The notes below the pieces were generated by a model. It searched no databases. It worked only from the letters and a program-made list of their open reading frames with translations, and had not been told where the DNA came from. A program made the position numbers and the translations under genes. A DNA stretch of 64,000 nt from Costus lasius (Eukaryota > Streptophyta > Magnoliopsida > Zingiberales > Costaceae). The stretch spans positions 83,049,178 through 83,113,177 of the forward strand of contig CM050449.1 of the NCBI GenBank assembly GCA_027563935.2, given 5' to 3'. Of the stretch, positions 1 to 11,479 are shown one piece after another (the stretch's first letter is position 1; every line of letters starts with the position of its first letter).

Positions 1-1930
1 TTTTGACAAGTTCAAAGAATTCAAAAATGAAGTACAGAATCAGCTAGGCCGAAATATCAAGGCACTTCGCTCAGATCGAGGTGGAGAATACCTAAGTCGA
101 GAGTTTACTGACTATCTGAAGGAGTGTGGGATTATCTCATAGCTCACTCCGCCAGGAACACCGCAATGGAATGGTGTGTCCGAGAGGAGAAACAGAACCT
201 TATTGGATATGGTTCGTTCAATGATGAGTCAGGCTACTCTACCTTACTCCTTTTGGGGATTTGCACTGGAAACAGCTGCAAAGGTACTAAACCGAGTGCC
301 ATCCAAGGCAGTTTCAAAGACTCCATATGAGTTATGGTATGGGAAACAGCTGAGCTTGACATTTATTAAGATCTGGGGTTGCGAGGCTTATGTCAAAAAG
401 CTCGCCTTTGGGAAACTAGAGAGCAGATCTGAGAAATGTATCTTTGTCGGTTACCCTAAGGAAACTAAGGGTTATTATTTCTACGATCCCAAAGAGAACA
501 AGGTATTTGTTGTTCGGACGGCCATTTTTCTTGAGAAGGAATTTCTTCTGCAAGAGGCCAGTGGGAGAGAAATAAAGCTGGATGAGAATCCAGAGGAAGG
601 ACAAAGTAGTCAAGCACAGTTGGATGAGCATGAGCCAGTAGAACAGGTTATTGAACAACCTGAGGCTCAGATATCACGGGAACCGCGAAGATCGGGAAGG
701 ATCCGTCGACAGCCTGATCGCTATGACGGAGTCTACATCATTGATCATGATGAACCCCTCACTTATGCGGATGCGGTCAGTGGACCGGAATCAGCGAGAT
801 GGCTTGAAGCTATGCGCGCCGAGATGGACTCCATGTCAGATAACCAAGTCTGGGATTTGGTTGATCCGCCTCCGGGAGTAATCCGTAAATGGATCTTCAA
901 GAAGAAGATTGACATGGATGGTAACGTGGTTACCTATAAAGGCAGGCTAGTTGCGAAATGTTTCAAACAAATCTACGGGATAGATTATGATGAAACTTTC
1001 TCTCCTGTAGCCATGTTCAAGTCTATTCGGATTATTCTTGCGATAGCAGCATATTACGATTATGAGATCTGGCAGATGGATGTGAAGACCGCTTTCCTTA
1101 ATGGAAATCTGGATGAGGATGTGTATATGACACAACCTGAAGGTTTCACTAATCCATCAGATCGTCATAAAATATGCAAGTTAAAGAAGTCCATTTATGG
1201 ACTTAAGCAAGCATCTAGAAGCTGGAATATTCGTTTTGATGAATCAATCTGTGAATTTGGTTTCATCAAGAATGAAGATGACCCGTGTGTGTATAAGAGG
1301 TTTAGTGGGAGCGTGATTACTTTCCTAGTCCTCTATGTCGATGATATCTTGATCATTGGAAACGATATTCCTGAACTACATGCCGTTAAAGCATGGTTAA
1401 GGAAATGTTTCCAGATGAAAGATTTAGGAGAAGCAGCCTATGTATTAGGTGTGAAGATCTACAGAGATAGATCTAAGAGGTTTCTCGGGCTGTGCCAGAG
1501 TACTTACATCGATAAAGTCCTAGAGAGATTTCATTTGGAGAATTCTAAAAGAGGATATCTTCCAGTCAGACTTGGTCTGAATCTTTCAAAGAGTCAGTGT
1601 CCGCAAACACATACTGAGAAAGATGAAATGGACAAAACGCCTTATGCTTCGGCTATTGGGTCCATTATGTATGCGATGTTGTGTACTCGCCCAGATGTCG
1701 CTTACGGGTTAAGCGTGACCAGTCGGTTCCAAAGTAATCCAGGTCAGGCGCACTGGATTGCAGTCAAGAACATTTTAAAATATCTGCGGAGGACCAAAGA
1801 TATGTTCTTGGTGTATGGTGGTCAGGAAGAACTCAGTATTGAAGGATATACTGACGCTTCGTTCCAATCTGACCAGGATGATTTCCGATCGCAATCAGGC
1901 TATGTTTTTAGCTTGAATGGAGGAGCGGTG

Positions 1931-1935
1931 GTGTG
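1931..1935. repeat. Target-site duplication of element A (gtgtg; partner 11073-11077)
   Basis: gtgtg directly precedes the TG of the left LTR and directly follows the CA of the right LTR. Removing one copy plus A restores the codons for A-V-V-W-K in the RNase H domain of E, which confirms the boundaries. Confidence 0.96.
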
Positions 1936-3639
1936 TGAAGGAACCCCTTTCATGAGGGGGGCGAAACCCAGCATGGTGCAAAACAAATTTCAAGCAGCGG
2001 ATAGGGTCTCTAAGAATCGCATGCACCTTATATAATCAACTTAAAGGAAAAACCGATTGCATAAGAGATGATTCGATCCATACCATTGCCATTTTTAGAT
2101 GGCACCTTGGAAGTAAAGATCAAACGAGATCTTCTCCTTGTCGTCACACACAAGATGATGTCGCTATCTCTCTTGGTGCTCCTTGTGCTAGCAAGGTTCC
2201 AAGAGGTCCTTTGACGAGTGAAGGGAAAATGAGATGTCAATCTCTCTTGGCCGAATCCTCCTCAATCCGTCAAGCGTCGCCGCACTCACACAAGAATGTC
2301 GAGAGGAATATGGGCGAGAGGAATATGGGAAGTGGCGAAAATAGAGCATACTCTATTCGGACGAGAGCCCCCTCAAGTGGAGATCATGGTTACTAAAAAT
2401 AGTAACCACTCCTCACCACAACGTTCACGCCAAGTGAACTTGTCGCCTACTCCTCTCCCTATGAACCAAGCGCTCATTTAGTGAGCCGGTTCACTTTGGT
2501 TCGGTTTAAGAACCAATCAAGCCAATGATCTAGTCTAGATCTTAAATAAACCCTAAGGTTCACGATCTAACCGTCGATCTCAACGATGCCCCTGATCTGA
2601 CCGATCTGGCATGCATTCTCTCGATCAAAGCTTACCGATCTCAAGCCCTAATCAATCAAACATGATCAGACCAGATCTCACTTACAACCAGAGATTAAAT
2701 CCCTTTAAACTGAACCCAAATAATTCAGTCCACACGATCTGACTTAAGTAAGCCATATCATCAAATTGTGCGACCCAAAGGGTTTCCTTTAAATGTCGGT
2801 AACGACAACTTACGTTATCACGATCAGTGAGAGGTATCTAGCAACACATCACTATCTCCCGATATAAAGAAAAGAGTCTTCCAAGACTACACCCAAAAAA
2901 CAGCACAAGTGTGAATCAAATCATAAAGCATACATATTTCCTTTGCCACTGGATGTTCTTATTGGACAAGCCTGTCAAGCTTGTAACTCCAATATGATGA
3001 GCATGATTAGATCAGATGATCATAGTCACCTGGGTATGGCCATACACTCTCTCAATCATCTCATCCAGGGGGCCCCTTTAGAACATCACACTCCTTAAAC
3101 AAGGAGACGGCAATCCTATGTCTATCACTAGTGCCCTAACCTGACTCAAGCTCATCATCCAAGATAGTCTATAATCATTATGTTTCAAACGATATTGAAC
3201 TATCTCAAAACAATGACAATCATCATTTAGAAAACACAAGTGATCTCAAGTCAGAGGAAATGTGCCACTTGTCATAATCAAGGAATATTCACATTGTGAC
3301 AAACAATTGAACATCCTAGTAGGGTCTGTCCAGTACATCCCATGTACCCATGAGTCTACATCTTATTCCATGCTCGAAGCATCCTATAAGATTAGAACAC
3401 ATATTAGTCTTAACAATATCAAGGCTGTCTCATGTTCACCAAGATACATCGACTAAGGACTTAATAGCATGTCAGCCCAGCTGAACAGCTTTGAGACATT
3501 ATTCAGAAGAACATATATTGCAGCAGACAATGTAGCTAACTGAATAACAACCATGCCTTTATAAACATAAGAGTTTATTACATGATACAGATACATTCCC
3601 ATAGGCCTCAAACATTAGCCTTAAGGGCATACCCCAACA
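1936..3639 (-). repeat. Element A 3' LTR (1704 bp)
   Basis: In the element's sense it starts TGTTGGGGTATGCCC at 3639 and ends ...GGTTCCTTCA at 1936. It matches 9369-11072. It contains no gene; the short frames in it recur in the other copy and are LTR sequence. It holds the two conserved U3 hairpins at 2961-2993 and about 3333-3347. Confidence 0.95.
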
Positions 3640-3657
3640 ATCTCCCACTTGCACTTA
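3640..3657 (-). other. Element A polypurine tract
   Basis: Read on the minus strand, the sequence between the stop codon and the 3' LTR is ATTAAGTGCAAGTGGGAGAT, a purine-rich plus-strand primer directly against the LTR. The same tract occurs next to the 3' LTRs of E, H and G. Confidence 0.8.
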
Positions 3658-3659
3658 AT

Positions 3660-6600
3660 CTAATGGTTGAGAAATCTCAAACCCATATTATTACAGTGCT
3701 TCTCATGCTTCTGCTGCGCCAGAGGCTTGGTAAGCGGGTCTGCCAGATTGTCATCTGTATGAACCTTGCAGACTTTGATCTCGCCTCGATCTATGATCTC
3801 CCTGATCAAATGAAACCGTCTCAGTATGTGCTTGGACTTCTGGTGCGACCGTGGTTCCTTTGCTTGTGCGATTGCTCCAGTGTTATCACAGAAGATAACC
3901 AAAGGATCGACACTCGAAGGAACAACACCAAGTTCTCTCACGAACTTACGAATCCAGACTGCCTCCTTGGATGCTTCCGAGGCTGCAACATACTCGGCTT
4001 CTGTTGTGGAATCAGCAACAGTTGACTGTTTGAAACTCTTCCACACCACTGCACCTCCATTCAAGCTAAAAACATAGCCTGATTGCGATCGGAAATCATC
4101 CTGGTCAGACTGGAACGAAGCGTCAGTATATCCTTCAATACTGAGTTCTTCCTGACCACCATATATCAAGAACATATCTTTGGTCCTCCGCAGATATTTT
4201 AAAATGTTCTTGACTGCAATCCAGTGCGCCACACCTGGATTACTCTGGTAACGACTGGTTACGCTTAACCCGTAAGCAACGTCTGGGCGAGTACACAACA
4301 TCGCATACATAATGGATCCAATAGCCGAAGCATAAGGCGTATTGTCCATTTCATCTTTCTCAGTCTGTGTTTGTGGACACTGACTCTTCGAAAGATTCAG
4401 ACCATGTCTGACTGGAAGATATCCACGTTTAGAATTCTCTAAATGAAATCTCTCCAGGACCTTATCGATGTAAGTACTTTGGCACAGCCCGAGAAGCCTC
4501 TTAGATCTATCCCTGTAGATCTTCACACCTAACACATAGGCTGCTTCTCCTAAATCTTTCATCTGGAAACATTTCCTTAGCCATGCCTTAACAGCATGCA
4601 TTTCAGGAATGTCGTTTCCAATGATCAAGATGTCATCGACGTAGAGGACTAGGAAAGTAATCACGCTCCCACTAAACCTCTTATATACACACGGGTCATC
4701 CTCGTTCTTGATGAAACCAAATTCAATGACTGATTCATCAAAACGAATGTTCCAGCTTCTTGATGCTTGTTTAAGTCCATAAATAGACTTCTTTAACTTG
4801 CATATCTTATGACGATCTGCTGGATTAGTGAAACCTTCTGGTTGTGTCATATACACATCCTCATCCAGATTTCCATTAAGGAAAGCTGTTTTCACATCCA
4901 TCTGCCAAATCTCATAATCATAATATGCAGCTATCGCGAAAAGAATCCGAATAGACTTAAACATAGCTACAGGTGAGAAAGTTTCATCATAATCTATCCC
5001 GTAGATTTGTTTGAAACCTTTCGCAACTAGCCTGCTTTTATAGGTAACCACGTTACCATCCATGTCAATCTTCTTCTTGAAGATCCATTTACAGCCTATA
5101 GGGATAATTCCCGGAGGCGGATCAACCAAATCCCAAACTTGGTTATCTGACATGGAGTCCATCTCGGCGCGCATAGCTTCAAGCCATCTCGCTGACTCCG
5201 GTCCACTGACCGCATCCGCATAAGTGAGGGGTTCATCATTGTCAATGATGTAGACTCCGTCATAGCGCTCAGGCTGTCGACGGATCCTACCCGATCTTCG
5301 CGGTTCCCGTGATATCTGAGCCTCAGGTTGTTCAATAACCTGTTCTACCGGCTCAGGCTCATCCAACTCTGCTTGACTACTTTGTCCTTCGTCTGGATTC
5401 TCATCCAGCTTTATTTCTCTCCCACTGGCCTCTTGCAGAAGAAATTCCTTCTCAAGAAATATGGCCGTCCGAGCAACAAAAACCTTGTTCTCCTTGGGAT
5501 CGAAGAAATAATAACCCTTAGTTTCCTTAGGGTAACCGACAAAGATACATTTGTCAGATCTACTCTCTAGTTTCCCAGAGGCGAGCTTCTTTACATAAGC
5601 TTCGCAACCCCAGATCCTGATAAATGTCAAGATTGGCTGTTTCCCATACCATAACTCATATGGCGTCTTTGAAACTGCCTTGGATGGCACTCGGTTTAGT
5701 ACCTTTGCAGCTGTTTCCAGTGCAAAACCCCAAAAGGAGTAGGGTAGAGTAGCCTGACTCATCATAGAACGAACCATATCAAGTAGCGTTCTATTTCTCC
5801 TCTCGGACACACCATTCCATTGCGGTGTTCCAGGCGGAGTGAGCTGTGAGATAATCCCACACTCCTTTAGATAGTCAGTAAATGCATGACTTAGGTATTC
5901 ACCACCTCGATCTGAGCGAAGTGCCTTGATATTACGGCCTAGCTGATTCTGTACTTCATTTTTGAACTCTTTGAACTTGTCAAAAGATTCACTCTTATGT
6001 CTCATCAGATAGACATACCCGTATCTACTGAAATCATCAGTAAAGGTAATGAAGTACTGATATGCACCTCTGGCATGTTTACTAAAAGGCCCACACACAT
6101 CACTGTGTATAAGGTCAAGTAAACCTGAAGCCCTTTGACCTTTGTGAGGAAAAGGTGACTTCGTCATTTTACCCATTAAACAAGCTTTGCATGTATCAAT
6201 CTCCTTGTAGGAGAATGATCCCAGCAGTCCATTTTCATGCAACCGCTTAATGCGTTTCTCGTTTATATGGCCTAAACGACTATGCCATAGCAAGGTGCTG
6301 TCATCAGCATACTTGGCTTTCTTAATATCAATTTGTTGTATCGAACATTCCATGTCCAACATGTATAACCCATTATTAATTGAACCAGTTGCATAAACAA
6401 TATTATCAAAAGTCAAAATACACTTTGAAATATTGCATTCAAAGGAAAATCCCTTCCTAACAAGAGCAGGAATGGAGATAATATTTTTAGTTATACTGGG
6501 AACAAAGTAACAACTGTTTAGTTCCAATACAAGTCCAGATGGTAAAGAAATAAAGTAGTCTCCTACAGCAACAGCAGCAACCCGTGCCCCGTTTCCAACT

Positions 6601-7541
6601 CGTAGGTCCACCTCATGCTGTCCCACCTGCCTTCTTCTCTTGAGTTCCTGTACATTTGAACAAATGTGAACTCCACATGCAGTGTCCAACACCCATGATA
6701 CAGAAGAAGAAAACATGACCTCAGTCACGAATATACCTGAGCCAGAAGCAAAGCTTCCCCTCTTATCTCCTTGGAGCGCTTTACAGTCCTTTTTCCAGTG
6801 ACCCAGCTGGCCACAGTGGAAACACCTGTATTCCTTAGACCGCTTCACCTTCTGCTTCAGAGCCTTGCTGTAATTCTTGACCGGGGCCTTGCCCTTCTTC
6901 CCCTTCTTCTTGTTCCTAGAAGGAACCATCAAGACAGAGGTTGAAGGCTTACCCTTCAGAGTCTCCTCAGTGGTCAAGAGCATATTCAGCAGCTCTGCCG
7001 GAGTACAATCGATTTTGTTCATATTAAAATTAATAATGAACGCGTCGAATGAAGGCGGGAGAGACTGCAGAATAATGTCCACAGCAAGCTCCTGGTTAAT
7101 GGTATGCCCCAGTTTCTCTAGAGCCTCCTTGTGCCCAATCATCTTGAGCACGTGAGCTCCCACTGGGCTCCCTTCAGCCAGTTTGCTCTGAAAGAAGAGC
7201 TTTGTCAAATTATAGCGTTCAGTCCTCGCCTGTGCAGCATACAGCATCTTGAGGTTCGCTATCATCTCTATAGCCGACATATCCTCATGCTGACGCTGCA
7301 GCGGTGGCGTCATAGACGCTAGCATCAGGCAAGCGACATCAATGCTATCATTGACGTGCTTTTCATAGGCTTCCCGAACCGCCCTTGCGGCGTTCGGAGC
7401 GGGCTGCGGCGGTATCGCCGTCTCGAGGACATACAGTTTCCTCTCTGCCTTAAGAACGATCTTAAGGTGTCCAAACCAGTCAGAGAAGTTCGGCCCAGCA
7501 AACTTCTCCCTTTCCAGTAGGGATCGCACATTGAAGTTCAT
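3660..7541 (-). CDS. Copia gag-pol polyprotein, 1293 aa, intact (element A)
   Basis: A single polyprotein supplies capsid and enzymes for retrotransposition. In order: UBN2-type gag (about 1-200); CCHC zinc knuckle CFHCGQLGHWKKDC (240-253); aspartic protease with DTACG (286-290, Ala in place of the usual Ser/Thr-Gly variant); pre-integrase zinc-binding region (LWHSRLGH, CKACLMGK, about 418-457); integrase with catalytic D481, D544 and E580, the last two 35 residues apart; reverse transcriptase with D882 and YVDD (967-970); RNase H with YTDA (1138-1141), EAEY and CDN. The ATG at 7541 is followed at once by conserved gag sequence. There is no stop or frameshift, and the length is normal for plant copia. 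Confidence 0.96.
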   Translation of the reverse strand: MNFNVRSLLEREKFAGPNFSDWFGHLKIVLKAERKLYVLETAIPPQPAPNAARAVREAYEKHVNDSIDVACLMLASMTPPLQRQHEDMSAIEMIANLKMLYAAQARTERYNLTKLFFQSKLAEGSPVGAHVLKMIGHKEALEKLGHTINQELAVDIILQSLPPSFDAFIINFNMNKIDCTPAELLNMLLTTEETLKGKPSTSVLMVPSRNKKKGKKGKAPVKNYSKALKQKVKRSKEYRCFHCGQLGHWKKDCKALQGDKRGSFASGSGIFVTEVMFSSSVSWVLDTACGVHICSNVQELKRRRQVGQHEVDLRVGNGARVAAVAVGDYFISLPSGLVLELNSCYFVPSITKNIISIPALVRKGFSFECNISKCILTFDNIVYATGSINNGLYMLDMECSIQQIDIKKAKYADDSTLLWHSRLGHINEKRIKRLHENGLLGSFSYKEIDTCKACLMGKMTKSPFPHKGQRASGLLDLIHSDVCGPFSKHARGAYQYFITFTDDFSRYGYVYLMRHKSESFDKFKEFKNEVQNQLGRNIKALRSDRGGEYLSHAFTDYLKECGIISQLTPPGTPQWNGVSERRNRTLLDMVRSMMSQATLPYSFWGFALETAAKVLNRVPSKAVSKTPYELWYGKQPILTFIRIWGCEAYVKKLASGKLESRSDKCIFVGYPKETKGYYFFDPKENKVFVARTAIFLEKEFLLQEASGREIKLDENPDEGQSSQAELDEPEPVEQVIEQPEAQISREPRRSGRIRRQPERYDGVYIIDNDEPLTYADAVSGPESARWLEAMRAEMDSMSDNQVWDLVDPPPGIIPIGCKWIFKKKIDMDGNVVTYKSRLVAKGFKQIYGIDYDETFSPVAMFKSIRILFAIAAYYDYEIWQMDVKTAFLNGNLDEDVYMTQPEGFTNPADRHKICKLKKSIYGLKQASRSWNIRFDESVIEFGFIKNEDDPCVYKRFSGSVITFLVLYVDDILIIGNDIPEMHAVKAWLRKCFQMKDLGEAAYVLGVKIYRDRSKRLLGLCQSTYIDKVLERFHLENSKRGYLPVRHGLNLSKSQCPQTQTEKDEMDNTPYASAIGSIMYAMLCTRPDVAYGLSVTSRYQSNPGVAHWIAVKNILKYLRRTKDMFLIYGGQEELSIEGYTDASFQSDQDDFRSQSGYVFSLNGGAVVWKSFKQSTVADSTTEAEYVAASEASKEAVWIRKFVRELGVVPSSVDPLVIFCDNTGAIAQAKEPRSHQKSKHILRRFHLIREIIDRGEIKVCKVHTDDNLADPLTKPLAQQKHEKHCNNMGLRFLNH

Positions 7542-9351
7542 GGTGTTCGTTGCTGCAGGTATCTACAACAATGCAAGAACAGCAAGGTCAGTATCAATGT
7601 ATAAGAATCAATCAGGACTTAAGAAAGATTCTTTTTCTCACTATTTTATCAGGCGTGAAAAATCCAGCAAAACAGCCCGAAAGAGTAAAACTCTTTTAGT
7701 GAGATGGGATCCAGATTTCATACTTGGTCTCCGCGTCCCGCTCAGGCGAGATAAGATGCACAGAGAGTACAAGCACTAGTTTCTGGTAGGCAGTCCCTGC
7801 CGATCGCCAACCCGTGCGATTCCCCTTCATCTGGGCAGTCCAGCAGACTGTGCCAACTGAGTTGGTACAACACAATCTCTGACCCCACAGATGGCTGCCT
7901 CCATGTGCTACCATATGCGCCACATATGTAGCCAACACGGTCAAGCTGACCCGACCTACTCCCTGGACCACCACGTGCTATGCTGAGCAACGAGAAGGGA
8001 TAAATCCCTACTCTGTAACACGCAGGTGTAATCCCGCACCGTCTGAAGATAGATGGACGTGCCCACTGAGTGGGTACAACACGGCTCCAACGATAATCAG
8101 AACAGTGAGGTTTCGCGTCAGAAGGCTTACGAGCTTGATATTTAAGCGTTGGATTTTAACGGTCTTTTATCTTCTTGCCTATCATGCAATTCCTATGGTG
8201 ATAGCAGAAGATAATTTAATCATGCAATTCTAATATTAAGAAATAAAAGAAAGCATGTATCTTATGTGGTAAAAGCCCATAGCCCTAGAAGACCTTAACC
8301 TAACTTAAGTCTTCATTTGCTCTTCATGGGTCTTTTGCTGCACATCTGGCCCAAACCTGGGCCCAAGCGCCAATTACAGCACAGGTGCGCCCACCAGGGA
8401 AAATGCGCCTGGTCCTAGGGTCGAACCCTAGACCTCCCACCTGGTCCAGCCACTTGCTGCATGCGCCTCTGCCAAGTGTGCTCTGTGCTCTTGTCTAATT
8501 AAATTACAAATTTAACTATCTAGACAAGAGTGACACGCAGGTCACTTACATTTATAAATTAAAACACAGTGATGCGCAGATCACAATAATTAATTTACAA
8601 TTTTAAAACAGGCACGCAGGCCCCAGCACAGCACAGATTTAACATGGGCAGCCCACATAAGACAAAATAGACAGACACATGCATCCATTCAGCAATCAAG
8701 TGATCCATTATAAAAATTAAAATTTTCGAAAACCCCTTGGGATTAATTTTAATTTTTCCTTATTTGCCCTACAACCTTACAACGGTACATTACTAGGGAT
8801 CCACTCATCCAACCTAGTCAGATCCACTGCCCTTGCATGCACCAAGTCCTAACTGACTTGAGTCGACCATGAGGTCAACCATGCATGCGCCAGGGCTGAA
8901 CAACCACAATGAGGTCTGGCAAGCGGGTGTGACCCCGGGCCTAACTCATGTGTGTTCATAGGTTGTCTCAATCAGACATCGCTACACACCTGTCTGCAGT
9001 CGACCTATAGCCACCATAGGCTTGCGCCAAGGTGCTAACAGGTCGACCCATTCAGGCTGTCAGATGGTCTGATCAGACTGTTGGATCTAACTCAGGGGGT
9101 GACTTCAACCCTAATAACCCGTCTAAGGGTTTATAGTAGAGCCTTAGATCTAGAGTGACTCGCGCATGTCAATTAGGGTTTTAAGAAAAACACAAAGCAT
9201 GCGCCAAGAACAACATGCGCCAATGAAAACATACTTCAAGTTTCGCATGTATAAAAACTTAAAGAAAAATCGCATGTTAACTAGATCTAAGCATGTACAC
9301 GCAAACATGGATCACATAAGCTTAAGCAATCATACAAAGATGCATAGAAAA
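7542..9351 (-). other. Element A untranslated leader (1.8 kb)
   Basis: This lies between primer-binding site and gag start. I find no long frame and no recognisable domain; short frames (for example around 7696-7990) have no coding character. H has a homologous leader at 24911-26701. Being transcribed but untranslated, it is the expected site of packaging signals, which I cannot localise. Confidence 0.7.
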
Positions 9352-9366
9352 CCTGCTCTGATACCA
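9352..9366 (-). other. Element A primer-binding site (initiator tRNA-Met)
   Basis: The minus strand reads TGGTATCAGAGCAGG, matching the 3' end of plant initiator tRNA-Met over its first 12 bases. It lies two bases inside the 5' LTR end, which fixes the element's orientation as minus. Confidence 0.92.
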
Positions 9367-9368
9367 GT

Positions 9369-11072
9369 TGAAGGAACCCCTTTCATGAGGGGGGCGAAAC
9401 CCAGCATGGTGCAAAACAAATTTCAAGCAGCGGATAGGGTCTCTAAGAATCGCATGCACCTTATATAATCAACTTAAAGGAAAAACCGATTGCATAAGAG
9501 ATGATTCGATCCATACCATTGCCATTTTTAGATGGCACCTTGGAAGTAAAGATCAAACGAGATCTTCTCCTTGTCGTCACACACAAGATGATGTCGCTAT
9601 CTCTCTTGGTGCTCCTTGTGCTAGCAAGGTTCCAAGAGGTCCTTTGACGAGTGAAGGGAAAATGAGATGTCAATCTCTCTTGGCCGAATCCTCCTCAATC
9701 CGTCAAGCGTCGCCGCACTCACACAAGAATGTCGAGAGGAATATGGGCGAGAGGAATATGGGAAGTGGCGAAAATAGAGCATACTCTATTCGGACGAGAG
9801 CCCCCTCAAGTGGAGATCATGGTTACTAAAAATAGTAACCACTCCTCACCACAACGTTCACGCCAAGTGAACTTGTCGCCTACTCCTCTCCCTATGAACC
9901 AAGCGCTCATTTAGTGAGCCGGTTCACTTTGGTTCGGTTTAAGAACCAATCAAGCCAATGATCTAGTCTAGATCTTAAATAAACCCTAAGGTTCACGATC
10001 TAACCGTCGATCTCAACGATGCCCCTGATCTGACCGATCTGGCATGCATTCTCTCGATCAAAGCTTACCGATCTCAAGCCCTAATCAATCAAACATGATC
10101 AGACCAGATCTCACTTACAACCAGAGATTAAATCCCTTTAAACTGAACCCAAATAATTCAGTCCACACGATCTGACTTAAGTAAGCCATATCATCAAATT
10201 GTGCGACCCAAAGGGTTTCCTTTAAATGTCGGTAACGACAACTTACGTTATCACGATCAGTGAGAGGTATCTAGCAACACATCACTATCTCCCGATATAA
10301 AGAAAAGAGTCTTCCAAGACTACACCCAAAAAACAGCACAAGTGTGAATCAAATCATAAAGCATACATATTTCCTTTGCCACTGGATGTTCTTATTGGAC
10401 AAGCCTGTCAAGCTTGTAACTCCAATATGATGAGCATGATTAGATCAGATGATCATAGTCACCTGGGTATGGCCATACACTCTCTCAATCATCTCATCCA
10501 GGGGGCCCCTTTAGAACATCACACTCCTTAAACAAGGAGACGGCAATCCTATGTCTATCACTAGTGCCCTAACCTGACTCAAGCTCATCATCCAAGATAG
10601 TCTATAATCATTATGTTTCAAACGATATTGAACTATCTCAAAACAATGACAATCATCATTTAGAAAACACAAGTGATCTCAAGTCAGAGGAAATGTGCCA
10701 CTTGTCATAATCAAGGAATATTCACATTGTGACAAACAATTGAACATCCTAGTAGGGTCTGTCCAGTACATCCCATGTACCCATGAGTCTACATCTTATT
10801 CCATGCTCGAAGCATCCTATAAGATTAGAACACATATTAGTCTTAACAATATCAAGGCTGTCTCATGTTCACCAAGATACATCGACTAAGGACTTAATAG
10901 CATGTCAGCCCAGCTGAACAGCTTTGAGACATTATTCAGAAGAACATATATTGCAGCAGACAATGTAGCTAACTGAATAACAACCATGCCTTTATAAACA
11001 TAAGAGTTTATTACATGATACAGATACATTCCCATAGGCCTCAAACATTAGCCTTAAGGGCATACCCCAACA
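9369..11072 (-). repeat. Element A 5' LTR (1704 bp), promoter-bearing
   Basis: This copy carries the promoter that would transcribe A. It is the same length as the other LTR and apparently identical to it. The right end ...CCCCAACA abuts the duplication gtgtg; the left end TGAAGGAACC abuts the primer-binding site. Confidence 0.95.
9461..9468 (-). promoter_or_regulatory. Possible TATA box in element A 5' LTR
   Basis: TTATATAA lies about 92 bp before the element-sense end of the 5' LTR, a plausible place for a start near the U3/R border. Assigned by motif and position only; the transcript start is unknown. Confidence 0.35.
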
Positions 11073-11459
11073 GTGTGGAAAAGTTTCAAACAATCTATTG
11101 TTGCTGATTCCACAACAGAAGCCGAGTATGTTGCAGCCTCGGAAGCATCCAAGGAGGCAGTATGGATTCGTAAGTTCGTTCAGGAACTTGGTGTTGTTCC
11201 TTCGAGTGCAGATCCTTTGGTTATCTTTTGTGATAACACTGGAGCAATCGCACAAGCAAAGTAACCACGGTCGCACCAGAAGTCCAAGCACATACAGAGA
11301 CGGTTTCACTTGATCCGGGAGATCATTGATCGAGGAGAGATCAAGGTCTGCAAGGTTCATACAGACGACAATCTGGCTGACCCGCTTACAAAGCCTCTGG
11401 CGCAGTAGAAGCATGAGAAGCACTGTAATAATATGGGTTTGAGATTTCTCAACCATTAG

Positions 11460-11479
11460 ATTAAGTGCAAGTGGGAGAT
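11460..11479 (+). other. Element E polypurine tract
   Basis: Directly after the pol stop, AAGTGCAAGTGGGAGAT runs up to the LTR start at 11480, identical in form to the tract of A. Confidence 0.75.

Larger units (their letters stand above)
1936..11072 (-). mobile_element. Complete Ty1/copia retrotransposon A (family alpha), apparently intact
   Basis: A is a full-length 9.1-kb element on the minus strand: 5' LTR 9369-11072, primer-binding site, 1.8-kb leader, one gag-pol frame (3660-7541), polypurine tract and 3' LTR 1936-3639. Both LTRs are 1704 bp and look identical wherever I compared them; the chance ORFs they contain are also identical. It is flanked by the 5-bp duplication gtgtg. The long LTR, tRNA-Met primer site and single frame of about 1300 residues suggest the Tork/Angela-like branch of plant copia, but that placement is inference. 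It is the youngest insertion seen here and the best candidate for a functional element. Confidence 0.96.
2..11459 (+). pseudogene. Element E integrase-RT-RNase H pseudogene, two segments 2-1935 and 11078-11459
   Basis: This would encode the integrase, reverse transcriptase and RNase H part of a copia polyprotein, which copies the RNA genome and inserts the DNA. Visible motifs are LRSDRGGEY and PQWNGVSERR (integrase), QMDVKTAFL and LYVDD (reverse transcriptase), and GYTDASF and STTEAEY (RNase H). Three in-frame stops break it: TAG at 140-142 where relatives have Gln, TAA at 11262-11264 where relatives have Glu, and TAG at 11406-11408 where relatives have Gln. Four residues (PIGC in relatives) are deleted in frame before the KWIFKKK motif near 890. 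Element A entered a Trp codon in the RNase H domain; removing A and one duplication copy rejoins the frame exactly. Confidence 0.93.

Noticed and set aside
2028..2481. Several 60-70-codon frames, repeated at 9461-9914.
   Set aside because: They lie in the two LTRs of A, overlap on both strands, and match no domain.
5096..5570. Frames on both strands within the gag-pol of A and equivalent places in E and H.
   Set aside because: Shadow frames of the polyprotein; they recur because the family recurs.
9352..9366. tRNA-like matches at several places (TGGTATCAGAGC, TGGCGCCGTTGCC).
   Set aside because: Each is only the 12-18 bases of a primer-binding site beside an LTR; no tRNA cloverleaf is present.
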